Assembly: GCF_900182695.1 (NCBI RefSeq)
Contig: NZ_FXTK01000011.1
Location: 55,439 to 119,438, forward strand
Length of the DNA stretch: 64,000 nucleotides
Reading direction: 5' to 3'
DNA from: Paracoccus laeviglucosivorans
GTDB lineage: Bacteria; Pseudomonadota; Alphaproteobacteria; Rhodobacterales; Rhodobacteraceae
The first letter of the stretch is position 1, and each line of letters opens with the position of its first letter. Of the stretch, positions 8,405 to 14,981 are shown in pieces. The notes beneath the pieces are model-generated. The model was given only the letters and a program-made list of their open reading frames with translations. It was not told the DNA's origin and did not search any database. Position numbers and translations under genes: made by a program.

Positions 8405-8658
8405 GACTGGTTCCTGATGAAAGGCGGCGCGGCGGTGTGATGGGTCATGACCGCCGCGCCTGTTCATCGGCTTGGGAGGGAGGCTGCCGATGGATTTATG
8501 CCCCGCTGCCTTGGTCAGCAGCTCTCGGCCGGGCCAGCCGCAGGTTCCACGATCCTGTCGATGCACCGCCCGAAGCGGCAGGATCGTGACGGGTTTGAGG
8601 TCAGGCGCTGCGGCCCCACCCTCCTCCCGCCCCGGGCAACCTGAAAGCCCGATCCCCA
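8405..8658 (-). promoter_or_regulatory. Structured leader with three successive inverted repeats
   Basis: A 254-base gap in the early operon with no clear gene. Three hairpins follow one another: CACGATCCTG (8548-8557) with CAGGATCGTG (8579-8588); CATCGGC (8465-8471) with GCCGATG (8486-8492); and an 11-base-pair GGCGCGGCGGT (8426-8436) with ACCGCCGCGCC (8450-8460). The last ends about 12 bases before the Shine-Dalgarno of the next gene and is followed on the minus strand by TTT. It could be an attenuator, an antitermination site or a processing site. The sequence shows the hairpins; the function is inference. Confidence 0.5.
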
Positions 8659-8994
8659 TCAATCACCCCGCATGATCTCGTGATAGCGGGGCAGCGTTTC
8701 GATGGCGTAATCCACCACATGGCCATAGGGCCGACAGTGACCATCGAACCAGTTGCAGGCCGTCTGGAAGGTGACGGCGAAATGAACGGCGCAGGCCTCG
8801 CGGGAGGTGAAGCTGGCGATCATCAGCAGCGACCACCGGCGCATGAACAGGTCACGGTCGGGGCCGTGATGGACATGCGCGCGGCGGGCTGCGTCAGGTG
8901 ACCGACCCCGGCCGTCAAATGCCCTGTCACGGGACATTTGACGGGCGCCGGGCGCAGTCAGGTGGGGATCAGGTACTTGTAGGTGCATTTTCAT
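8659..8994 (-). CDS. Phage protein with a possible helix-turn-helix, unknown function
   Basis: 111 residues from the ATG at 8994, which overlaps the end of the Cro-like gene by 26 bases. The C-terminal part contains a stretch (about 66-100, SREACAVHFAVTFQTACNWFDG) that looks like a helix-turn-helix: alanine/valine core, a turn, then a recognition-like helix with QTACNW. A DNA-binding role such as a CII-like or replication-control protein is therefore possible but unproven. The N-terminal 55 residues are basic and poorly structured. A shorter start at 8937 is an alternative. It is the second gene of the leftward early operon. Confidence 0.55.
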   Translation of the reverse strand: MKMHLQVPDPHLTAPGARQMSRDRAFDGRGRSPDAARRAHVHHGPDRDLFMRRWSLLMIASFTSREACAVHFAVTFQTACNWFDGHCRPYGHVVDYAIETLPRYHEIMRGD

Positions 8995-9238
8995 GAGGAT
9001 GCTCGAGGTTAGGGGGAGGCGGCGAAATCGCCGCCTGATCAACGGTTTCGCCCGATACCCAAATCGCCACCGGAACCTTGCCTCCAGTGGCTCGCTCAAT
9101 TCGTTGGGCAAGCATCATGCTGGGGATCATCTGCCCCCTGCACAGCTTGGAAACGGTTCCTTGTCTGACGTTCACCCGCACAGCGAAGTCCGCCTGCTTC
9201 TCGCCCGACTGCCTGAGATGAGTTTCGAGTGTGACCAT
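8969..9238 (-). CDS. Cro-like XRE-family regulator (phage)
   Basis: 89 residues with one XRE/Cro-type helix-turn-helix: ETHLRQSGEKQADFAVRVNVRQGTVSKLCRG (about residues 4-34), followed by a proline-rich tail. It is the first gene of the leftward early operon and divergent from the XRE repressor at 9332, the classic cro/cI layout. The ATG at 9238 lies about 8 bases after a -10 box (9246-9251), leaving little or no 5' leader and no Shine-Dalgarno. The transcript may thus be leaderless. An upstream ATG at 9274 exists but lies inside the -35 region, so I reject it. Confidence 0.75.
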   Translation of the reverse strand: MVTLETHLRQSGEKQADFAVRVNVRQGTVSKLCRGQMIPSMMLAQRIERATGGKVPVAIWVSGETVDQAAISPPPPNLEHPHENAPTST

Positions 9239-9245
9239 GCTTGAC

Positions 9246-9274
9246 GATATGAACGTGAGGAATATTCCCGTCAA
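9246..9274 (-). promoter_or_regulatory. Leftward early promoter with palindromic operator
   Basis: On the minus strand: -35 TTGACG (9274-9269), a 17-base spacer, -10 CATATC (9251-9246). The spacer contains the perfect palindrome GGAATATTCC (9259-9268). Predicted transcription starts at about 9239, next to the ATG of the Cro-like gene. The same arrangement is found again at 9816-9844. Confidence 0.65.
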
Positions 9275-9295
9275 GCATTTTATTCCTGATCTGGG

Positions 9296-9329
9296 TTTGA
9301 GTTTTCATACCCGCGGGATGAATATCCCC
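9296..9329 (+). promoter_or_regulatory. Probable repressor-maintenance promoter and operator
   Basis: TTTGAG (9296-9301), an 18-base spacer and GAATAT (9320-9325) would start RNA at about 9332, the repressor ATG itself, giving a leaderless message. The -10 box lies inside an imperfect palindrome GGGAT-GAAT-ATCCC (9315-9328), a possible autoregulatory operator. No Shine-Dalgarno is present before the ATG. Confidence 0.45.
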
Positions 9330-9331
9330 GG

Positions 9332-9631
9332 ATGAACCTGCAACGGATTCGCCGCGCTCGCGGCCTTAACCAAGCCGAGCTTGCCGAGATGGCAAAAGTC
9401 GAACAGTCGATGATCTCAAAGATCGAGAACGGTTTCGACGGCGTGACCCTGCGCGTATTGCGCAAGCTAGCCGCAGCCTTGGACGTCGAAGTGATTGACT
9501 TGCTTAGTGACGACAGGACCGTCGCCGAGCGCGCTCTGGTCCAGTCATTCCGGGGACTTTCACCCGAACGTCAGCAGGGGTGGTTGGACATGGCGCGCAT
9601 GATTGCCGAGCCTCCTCCACCAAAGCCTTAA
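9332..9631 (+). CDS. XRE-family phage repressor (CI-like, short form)
   Basis: 99 residues. An XRE helix-turn-helix fills the first two thirds: LQRIRRARGLNQAELAEMAKVEQSMISKIENG, then helices through LLSDD (about residue 66). A short helical C-terminus follows (VQSFRGLSPERQQGWLDMARMIAE). It most likely maintains lysogeny by binding the palindromes at 9259-9268, 9315-9328 and 9822-9831. Unlike lambda CI there is no S24/LexA-type self-cleaving peptidase domain, so SOS induction through self-cleavage is not expected; an antirepressor or another trigger would be needed. It is divergent from the Cro-like gene. Confidence 0.8.
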   Translation: MNLQRIRRARGLNQAELAEMAKVEQSMISKIENGFDGVTLRVLRKLAAALDVEVIDLLSDDRTVAERALVQSFRGLSPERQQGWLDMARMIAEPPPPKP

Positions 9632-9815
9632 GCAGATCATCAAACTGCTGGTCTGTCATTACAGCCAACAGTCCTGCGAACCTCGCTTCGTTATCCAAAA
9701 TCAACTCCAACGGCAGGCTTAAAAATTTGCCGGTCACGCACCCCCGTGCATCGACTCGGCATAGCAGCCTGCCCATTTAGACACGCTAGAAAATTCCTAC
9801 CAAGAATTTTCAGGA
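9632..9815. other. Gap after the repressor with an inverted repeat and a doubtful antisense frame
   Basis: 184 bases between the repressor stop and the rightward promoter. It contains the inverted repeat GAAAATTC (9790-9797) / GAATTTTC (9805-9812), whose arms resemble the GGAATATTCC operators. A minus-strand open frame (9504-9776, 90 codons) starts here and runs 128 bases antisense into the repressor gene. Its first 60 residues look protein-like (helical, acidic), but there is no Shine-Dalgarno or family match, so I do not call it as a gene. Confidence 0.35.
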
Positions 9816-9844
9816 TTGACAGGAATATTCCTGACATTCATTTT
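9816..9844 (+). promoter_or_regulatory. Rightward early promoter with the same palindromic operator
   Basis: -35 TTGACA (9816-9821), 17-base spacer, -10 CATTTT (9839-9844). The spacer holds GGAATATTCC (9822-9831) within a 14-base palindrome CAGGAATATTCCTG (9820-9833). About 24 of 29 bases match the leftward promoter of the Cro-like gene, so one repressor very likely controls both. Confidence 0.68.
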
Positions 9845-9881
9845 CTGCCCATCCGAAACCTTCAACAGGATGGAGCGCGTA

Positions 9882-10070
9882 ATGCGAACCCCTTCCCTTC
9901 CTCTCGACCACGTCGCGATTAAGGCCGCGCGCGACATCATGTCCAACCCCGAGCAAGCGGCCGCTTTGCCAGAGAGCATGCGCCTGCTGGCCGTGAAGAT
10001 TGCCGCCAGCGCATTCGGCTTCACGATTGTTCAGCGGCACCGCCCTCCGAACAGCCGGGGGAAATTCTGA
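9882..10070 (+). CDS. Small phage early protein, unknown function
   Basis: 62 residues from the ATG at 9882, with GGAG six bases upstream (9873-9876). Helical throughout (IKAARDIMSNPEQAAALPESMRLLAVKIAASAFG); no membrane segment. First gene of the rightward operon, about 30 bases after the predicted start of transcription. An in-frame ATG at 9870 is too close to the same Shine-Dalgarno. No family recognised. Confidence 0.65.
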   Translation: MRTPSLPLDHVAIKAARDIMSNPEQAAALPESMRLLAVKIAASAFGFTIVQRHRPPNSRGKF

Positions 10071-10267
10071 TGAGCGCGCTTGAGCAATGCGACATCGATC
10101 GGATCAGGACCGGACGCCCGTCGCCGGCCGAGAAGAAGCCGACGCGCGTGCAGCAGCTGGTTCGCAAACTGCGCCAGCTCATCGCGCGTCAGTCTGTCAC
10201 GGCGACGCCTCTGACGATCGAGCGGATCTACCTGAGCAACCTGAGCCTCCTGCGGGGAATGCAGTGA
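10070..10267 (+). CDS. Small phage early protein, unknown function
   Basis: 65 residues, strongly basic (RVQQLVRKLRQLIARQ), mostly helical. Its ATG overlaps the preceding stop (TGATG) and its own stop overlaps the next start the same way, so translation is coupled along the operon. No motif recognised. Confidence 0.65.
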   Translation: MSALEQCDIDRIRTGRPSPAEKKPTRVQQLVRKLRQLIARQSVTATPLTIERIYLSNLSLLRGMQ

Positions 10268-10416
10268 TGGCCCGCGGATCCGACACCAACCACACGCTGT
10301 TCGGGTCGCCCATTCCGGCGATCAAGGACCGGCTTGATGATCAGGATGAGCAGCTGCTGCAGTTTTTCGCTGATCGACGTAATGCCATCGCTCGTGCCAA
10401 GGGGCGCGCGAAGTGA
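10267..10416 (+). CDS. Very small phage protein, unknown function
   Basis: 49 residues from the ATG at 10267, preceded by GGGGA about 9 bases upstream and overlapping the preceding stop. Contains an acidic middle (DRLDDQDEQLLQFF) and a basic tail (RAKGRAK). Called because it fits the chain of overlapping starts and stops and has a plausible ribosome site; function unknown. Confidence 0.6.
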   Translation: MARGSDTNHTLFGSPIPAIKDRLDDQDEQLLQFFADRRNAIARAKGRAK

Positions 10417-11081
10417 TGGGCCTGCCCGCAGAACACTCGCCTGTCCTGCCGGGCATAACTGCCCCCGGCCACTGCTCGCGCCGGGGGCCTTTTCCTGCTT
10501 CGAATAGCCCACTGGTCCAATCTTTTTTCGATCTTCGTCCAGCTGACGGCTTCAACATGATCATGGCCGATCCGCCATGGGCTTTTGCAACGCGGTCGGC
10601 CAAGGGCATTACGGTAAAAGGCGCTGGCGGGCAGTACGGGCTCATGACGCTCGAGGATATCAAGGCTATGCCGGTATCCATCCTCGCGGCAGACCACTGC
10701 ATCCTCTGGCTTTGGGCGACCAATCCCATGCTTCGGGAAGGCATCGATGTCATGGCGGCGTGGGGCTTCACATTCAAGACCGCCGGACACTGGGCCAAGC
10801 GCACGAAGCACGGCAAGCTCGCCTTCGGCACCGGCTACATCCTGCGATGCGCAGGCGAACCGTTCCTGATCGGCACGCGCGGCTCACCCAAGACGACGCG
10901 GTCTGTCCGATCGGTGATCGAGGGGCCGCTGCGCGAACATTCCCGCAAACCTGACGAAGCGTTCGCAGCAGCCGAGAAGCTGATGCCAAACGCACGCCGG
11001 CTGGAACTGTTCAGCCGCCAGCAGCGCCCCGGCTGGACGAATTGGGGCAACGAATCCCAAAAGTTTGGAGCAGATTTATGA
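10416..11081 (+). CDS. MT-A70 family DNA N6-adenine methyltransferase (phage)
   Basis: 221 residues as called. The catalytic motif DPPW is at residues 52-55, followed by helices and the conserved ILWLWATNPM segment and a GYILRCAGEPFLIGTRG segment typical of phage MT-A70 enzymes. These transfer a methyl group from SAM to adenine N6 and may protect phage DNA from host restriction or alter regulation. The first 30 codons cross an intrinsic terminator-like hairpin (10461-10493), and phage homologues usually have few residues before DPPW. The true start may therefore be further in, for example ATG 10554-10562; the ATG at 10416 overlaps the previous stop. Confidence 0.85.
   Translation: MGLPAEHSPVLPGITAPGHCSRRGPFPASNSPLVQSFFDLRPADGFNMIMADPPWAFATRSAKGITVKGAGGQYGLMTLEDIKAMPVSILAADHCILWLWATNPMLREGIDVMAAWGFTFKTAGHWAKRTKHGKLAFGTGYILRCAGEPFLIGTRGSPKTTRSVRSVIEGPLREHSRKPDEAFAAAEKLMPNARRLELFSRQQRPGWTNWGNESQKFGADL
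10461..10493 (+). terminator. Intrinsic terminator-like hairpin at the 5' end of the methyltransferase frame
   Basis: GCCCCCGG (10461-10468) pairs with CCGGGGGC (10481-10488), followed by CTTTT. It has the form of a rho-independent terminator and lies between the run of tiny early genes and the methyltransferase core, so expression of the latter may need antitermination. Confidence 0.5.
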
Positions 11082-11320
11082 AGATGCCGCAAACCCGAAC
11101 CGCACGCGTGGTGACCGCGTCACGCCAAGACGACGAAATGCGCCTGCACATGCTGGCCTGCGCCAGATCCGGGGAATCATCCGGCAGCATCGGACGGCGG
11201 CTCAACAAAGGCACCAGCTTTGCCCGCGTCACGATTGCGCGGATACGCGATGCTGATCTGGCCGAAAGTGGCGAAGATTCGGCACAGGTGCTTCGGCACT
11301 ACCCGCAGGTGACCTCATGA
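11078..11320 (+). CDS. Small phage protein, possible DNA-binding, unknown function
   Basis: 80 residues from the ATG at 11078, overlapping the methyltransferase stop (ATGA). The segment from SGESSGSIGRRLNKGTSFARVTIARIRDADL (about 33-63) has the look of a homeodomain-like helix-turn-helix. That is suggestive only. Its own stop overlaps the next start by four bases. Confidence 0.6.
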   Translation: MKMPQTRTARVVTASRQDDEMRLHMLACARSGESSGSIGRRLNKGTSFARVTIARIRDADLAESGEDSAQVLRHYPQVTS

Positions 11321-12147
11321 GCCCGCTTGACGAACTGCGACCGGTTAGCGTCGAGGGCATCGCCCCGTTCCCTCTGGCCGATCAGCCCGCCCCGCAACTG
11401 ATGTGGGTCAAGGTTGCCGATCTGGTCATTGATGACCGATACCAGCGCCCGCTAAACACCAGCAACTGGACCGCAATCAAGCGCATCGCGAGGGACTTCC
11501 GCTGGTCGCGCTTTTCGCCGGTAATGGTGGCACCGGTCGAGGGCGGCCGCTACGCCGTAATCGACGGCCAGCACCGCGCCCACGCCGCCGCGCTGTGCGG
11601 GATTCGCTCGATCCCGGCCATGGTGGCCCTGGTCGCGCCCCAGGAACAGGCGCTGGCCTTCGTCGAGATCAACACTCAGCAGATCCGCGTCTCACCGCAT
11701 GTCGTCTACCGCGCCGCGCTGACGGCTGGCGAGCCGTGGGCGCTGGCCTGTTGCGAGGCCGTTGCGGCAGCAGGATGCCATTTGATGACGCGCAACAATG
11801 TCAGCAAGAACGAAAAGAAGCCGGGGCAGATCTACTGCATCGGCCTGATCCGCAATCTCGTGAATGCAGGGCATGGGCAAGCCGTGACGGATGGCCTGTC
11901 CACGCTGCGGGAATACGACTCCGAGGCCACCGCCAATTACAGCGACGCTTTTCTGGCGCCCTGGCTAGGGGCCTGCGCCGAACATCCAGGGAAGCGCGAG
12001 GCCTACCTCAACGTCTTGATGGCGCGGCGCCCCTGGCTGGTGATCTCCTCGGCCGACAAGTTAGCTGAGGAAGACGGCAGGCCGAAGCTGGCCTGCCGAC
12101 GCGAATTCTTTTCCATGATGATGCGGCACGAGGGGGGCGATAAATGA
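11317..12147 (+). CDS. ParB/Srx N-terminal domain protein (phage)
   Basis: 276 residues. Residues about 25-110 form a ParB-type N-terminal nuclease-like domain: VADLVIDDRYQRPL at the first strand and the signature IDGQHRAHAAALCG. The rest is helical and unlike the HTH/KorB region of true partition proteins. Phage proteins of this type occur beside methyltransferases and recombination genes; some ParB-like domains bind CTP or act as nucleases, so the actual role here is open. It overlaps both neighbours by four bases and belongs to the rightward early operon. Confidence 0.8.
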   Translation: MSPLDELRPVSVEGIAPFPLADQPAPQLMWVKVADLVIDDRYQRPLNTSNWTAIKRIARDFRWSRFSPVMVAPVEGGRYAVIDGQHRAHAAALCGIRSIPAMVALVAPQEQALAFVEINTQQIRVSPHVVYRAALTAGEPWALACCEAVAAAGCHLMTRNNVSKNEKKPGQIYCIGLIRNLVNAGHGQAVTDGLSTLREYDSEATANYSDAFLAPWLGACAEHPGKREAYLNVLMARRPWLVISSADKLAEEDGRPKLACRREFFSMMMRHEGGDK

Positions 12148-13157
12148 CCAACCCGACCCCGCCCCGCGACGATGCGCCGCTGTATGAGGCCCAGTTCTGC
12201 AAAGGCATACCGTCGGACTGCTGTGACTACGGCGTCGTGGAATTGAGACAGGGCGTTGAGGTCTGCAGGGTCTGGACCCAAGAAAACGCTCACCTGATTG
12301 CCAGTTCGATGAACCGCCGCGCCGATCAGCCCGCCCGCGCAGGGATGGGGGCTGACCTGCCCATTGCAAAGACGGTTTGCCAGCACTGCCAGCGGGTCAC
12401 GTTGATCCCTCAAGAGGTGCTGAAAGCCGCGCCGCTGCCGACCGAGGCTAAGAAAGAATGGCACCCCGAAGACGGTCCAAACCCTGCCTGCGATAGATGC
12501 GGGTATTTTATCGACAGCCTCGGCGGTTGCATGTGTGGGCGCAAACCACTCGGTGAAATGATGGCAAAGGCCTCGCCGCCAACCGAGGCGGGGAATATGG
12601 AGATGCCAAGCGCGTATCCATACGTTCCGACATTCACCAGCGACAGCACCAACGCCACCCCGCCCGCCGCGACCACAGACAACACGGGGCTGGTAACTCG
12701 GCTGCGTAGTGCCAGTAAGCATCGATACATAGAGCAGAATTACCCGTGCGTGGCCGAGGCAGCAGACGCCCTTGCCAGCCGTGAAGCCCCGCCCGCCGCG
12801 CAGGTGACGGATGCCGCCCGCGACGTTCTGGCCGAGAGGCAGCGCCAGATCAGCGCCGAAGGCTGGACGCCGGAGCATGATGACGCGCACTGGCGGGAAG
12901 AAATGGCTCTTGCCGCTGCCTGCTATGCCATCGGTAACTCTAGCGTAATTGGGTCAGCACCGCCAAAATGGCCGTGGGCTGATGCATGGTGGAAGCCGAC
13001 CACCCCACGTCGAAACCTTGTCAAAGCAGGCGCGCTGATTCTTGCCGAGATCGAGCGGCTGGACCGTCAGGCCAAAACCCTGCGCCACGACAGCCCGACC
13101 GCCAGCCTTGTGCGCGACCGTTTCAACCCGGAAAGCGAGGCCGACGATGCTTCGTGA
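12144..13157 (+). CDS. Phage protein of unknown function with C-terminal Ea22/DUF551-like region
   Basis: 337 residues. The middle contains two possible zinc-binding pairs (CQHCQ near 77-80 and CDRCG... CMCG near 115-131). It is followed by a proline/threonine-rich linker. The C-terminal part, RDVLAERQRQISAEGWTPEHDDAHW ... ADAWWKPTTPRRNLVKAGALILAEIERLDR (about 230-310), matches a module common in phage early-region proteins of many families. Its function is unknown. The patchwork build (zinc-type part, linker, shared tail) is typical of fast-evolving phage genes. Confidence 0.68.
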   Translation: MTNPTPPRDDAPLYEAQFCKGIPSDCCDYGVVELRQGVEVCRVWTQENAHLIASSMNRRADQPARAGMGADLPIAKTVCQHCQRVTLIPQEVLKAAPLPTEAKKEWHPEDGPNPACDRCGYFIDSLGGCMCGRKPLGEMMAKASPPTEAGNMEMPSAYPYVPTFTSDSTNATPPAATTDNTGLVTRLRSASKHRYIEQNYPCVAEAADALASREAPPAAQVTDAARDVLAERQRQISAEGWTPEHDDAHWREEMALAAACYAIGNSSVIGSAPPKWPWADAWWKPTTPRRNLVKAGALILAEIERLDRQAKTLRHDSPTASLVRDRFNPESEADDAS

Positions 13158-13242
13158 TCTGTTAGAGCTTGCTGCCTATCTGGCTGTGCTGCTGGCAATT
13201 ATCGCCGCGATTTACAGCGGGCCGTTGTGGTGGCCAGTATGA
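13147..13242 (+). CDS. 31-residue phage membrane peptide
   Basis: A tiny frame starting inside the last codons of the preceding gene (ATG at 13147). It encodes one hydrophobic transmembrane helix (about residues 8-24) with an acidic N-terminus (MLRDLLEL) and a WW near the end. Coupling to the upstream gene and clear membrane character support it; function unknown. Confidence 0.5.
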   Translation: MLRDLLELAAYLAVLLAIIAAIYSGPLWWPV

Positions 13243-13254
13243 GATCGTCCCAAG

Positions 13255-13286
13255 CCCAAAAAAAACGGGGCGGTATATCCGCCCCG
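13255..13286. terminator. Bidirectional intrinsic terminator
   Basis: CGGGGCGG (13266-13273) pairs with CCGCCCCG (13279-13286), loop TATAT. Eight A's (13258-13265) precede it, so on the minus strand the hairpin ends in a run of T and should stop the DUF982 gene. On the plus strand it is followed by ATCATTTTT and may end the rightward operon. Confidence 0.7.
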
Positions 13287-13310
13287 GTCGATATCATTTT
13301 TGCCCTGATT

Positions 13311-13559
13311 TCATGCGGCGCGGACAGCATAACCGGCGGTGCCTGCGGCATCCTCGAACGCCCTGCGCGCAATTTGGACTGGAAGCATGCACTCCATAGC
13401 GCCGTCGATCGAGTTCATCGCGCGCTGCCGGGCATCATCAGCAATCGGCCAATGCTTTCTCAGCCAATACTTCGCTTGTTCAATTGTCGAGATCTTCTGT
13501 GTGTCACCGCTTTCGGTGACGACGAGTGTCAGGGGTTTTCCCCAGCTTATTTCTATCAT
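13311..13559 (-). CDS. DUF982 domain protein
   Basis: 82 residues from the ATG at 13559. The pattern W-pV-(15)-ST-EQAKYWLRKHWP-(20)-AREAFEDAAGTAGY is that of the small DUF982 family, found widely in Rhizobiales and Rhodobacteraceae chromosomes and plasmids; its function is not known. It faces the phage operon and ends at the terminator described above, so it may be a passenger (lysogenic-conversion) gene of the prophage rather than part of the lytic programme. No Shine-Dalgarno is clear; alternative starts at 13568 and 13610 exist. Confidence 0.72.
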   Translation of the reverse strand: MIEISWGKPLTLVVTESGDTQKISTIEQAKYWLRKHWPIADDARQRAMNSIDGAMECMLPVQIARRAFEDAAGTAGYAVRAA

Positions 13560-13656
13560 CGAAAGCATATGGGAATTGGATGTCGAGAAAGCAAGGCAGT
13601 GTGCCATCACGCGCCATCCTGTCCACCCCTACCGAAGCCTGCAAAAGGAGATAACG

Positions 13657-13893
13657 ATGGGCAAGCATGACCCCGCCTTCGCTCCTAGGCTCCTGCCGGC
13701 TGCAGAAGCCGCGCACTATCTAGGCGTCAGCGAAACAACGCTTAGGGGACTTGGCTTGCCGCGCCGGATGCTTGGCGGCAAGCGCCTTTTCGACAGGTTG
13801 ACCCTGGATGAGTACGCATCCAGCCTGCCCGTCGAAGGCGAAGATCTCGAAGGGCTGAACTCTTGCGACGAAATCCTGCGGGAAATGCGGTGA
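13657..13893 (+). CDS. Excisionase/AlpA-like helix-turn-helix protein
   Basis: 78 residues from the ATG at 13657, with a good AGGAG six bases upstream. The MerR/Xis-type winged helix-turn-helix (LLPAAEAAHYLGVSETTLRGLGLPRR... KRLFDRLTLDEY, residues 10-50) fits recombination-directionality factors that bend DNA at the phage attachment site and favour excision. It is immediately upstream of and overlaps the integrase by four bases, the usual xis-int layout. Confidence 0.8.
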   Translation: MGKHDPAFAPRLLPAAEAAHYLGVSETTLRGLGLPRRMLGGKRLFDRLTLDEYASSLPVEGEDLEGLNSCDEILREMR

Positions 13894-14981
13894 AGCTCAA
13901 GCACGTCAAAACGATCACCAAGCGCAACGGCGTTCGCTTCACCTATCTTGCCATTCCCGGACACAAACTCGTCCGCCTGCCGGATGGACCGAAAGATAGC
14001 CCAGAGTTTCTGATCGCCTATGCAACAGCCCTGTCGGCATCGGGTCCCGAGCTCAAGGGGCGACCAGTCGCAACAGGCAGCATCGCAGCTGCTATCATTT
14101 CTTACCAGCGCGGCTCCGAATTCGCCGAGATGGCGAATACCACGAAGCAACAGCGCAAAGGTCACCTCAGCAAAATTGCCGACACCTGGGGTAGAGCCCG
14201 GCTGGCTGACTTGCGGATCCACCATATTGAGGCCGATCTGGCCAAGTTGTCCGGCCACCCAGCCAACAACCGCCTCAAGACTTGGCGATCGTTCTGTCGC
14301 TGGGCGAAGGCCAGGCGGCTCATCACCAACGATCCATCCATTGACATAGGCAAGTCCAGCACCGCAAAGAGCGACGGCTTCGTGCCATGGTCGATCGACG
14401 ATATCGAGGCATTCCGAGAGTATTGGCACCCTGAATCGGCACAGCGCCTCGCATTGGAGCTGATCTATTGGACGGCAGCACGCGCCTCCGACGCAGTCCG
14501 GATCGGCCCAGGCATGGTCACCAAGGACGGTTGGCTGACTTTCCGACAGAAGAAGACAGGTGGTGAAGTTTCAGTCCCGTTCAATCGAACCCTACCGGCG
14601 TTCGCCGTCGGCATGAAAGCTGACTTGGACATGTTCAAGCTCGCTATAAGCCACGCGCCACGCCACATGACATGGCTTGTCACCGAACACGGGAAGGCCC
14701 GATCTGACAAAGCATTTAGCAGCTGGTTCGCTGGTGCTGCAAGGGCAGCTGGGATCGAGGGAAAGTCTGCGCACGGGCTACGCAAGGCACGCGCCATGGC
14801 GCTGGCCGAGGCGGGCGCAACAGCCCACCAGATAGCGGCATGGACGGGGCATGAAAGCCTGTCGGAAGTGCAGCGTTACAGCAAGGCGGCAGACCGCAAG
14901 CGCATCCTTTCTAGGGTGGATGAGGAACAAGTTTTAGAAACCGAGCCCACCCAAACTGGAAACCATAACGCTAGCACCTGA
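13890..14981 (+). CDS. Phage tyrosine integrase
   Basis: 363 residues from the GTG at 13890, which overlaps the excisionase stop (GTGA) and follows GCGGGA; this gives the N-terminus MKLKHVKT typical of Rhodobacteraceae phage integrases. A core-binding SAM-like domain spans about 60-150. The catalytic domain contains R198 (TAARASDAVRI), a lysine near 222, H295-x-x-R298 (HGLRKARA), H321 (TGHESL) and nucleophile Y330 (VQRYSKAAD), so all catalytic residues are present. It integrates and excises the prophage at the neighbouring tRNA-Arg gene, whose 3' end is 25 bases away. Confidence 0.93.
   Translation: MKLKHVKTITKRNGVRFTYLAIPGHKLVRLPDGPKDSPEFLIAYATALSASGPELKGRPVATGSIAAAIISYQRGSEFAEMANTTKQQRKGHLSKIADTWGRARLADLRIHHIEADLAKLSGHPANNRLKTWRSFCRWAKARRLITNDPSIDIGKSSTAKSDGFVPWSIDDIEAFREYWHPESAQRLALELIYWTAARASDAVRIGPGMVTKDGWLTFRQKKTGGEVSVPFNRTLPAFAVGMKADLDMFKLAISHAPRHMTWLVTEHGKARSDKAFSSWFAGAARAAGIEGKSAHGLRKARAMALAEAGATAHQIAAWTGHESLSEVQRYSKAADRKRILSRVDEEQVLETEPTQTGNHNAST

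Noticed and set aside
13339..13656. N-terminal extension of the excisionase frame (106 codons)
   Set aside because: The ATG at 13657 has an excellent AGGAG; the extension is antisense to the DUF982 gene.
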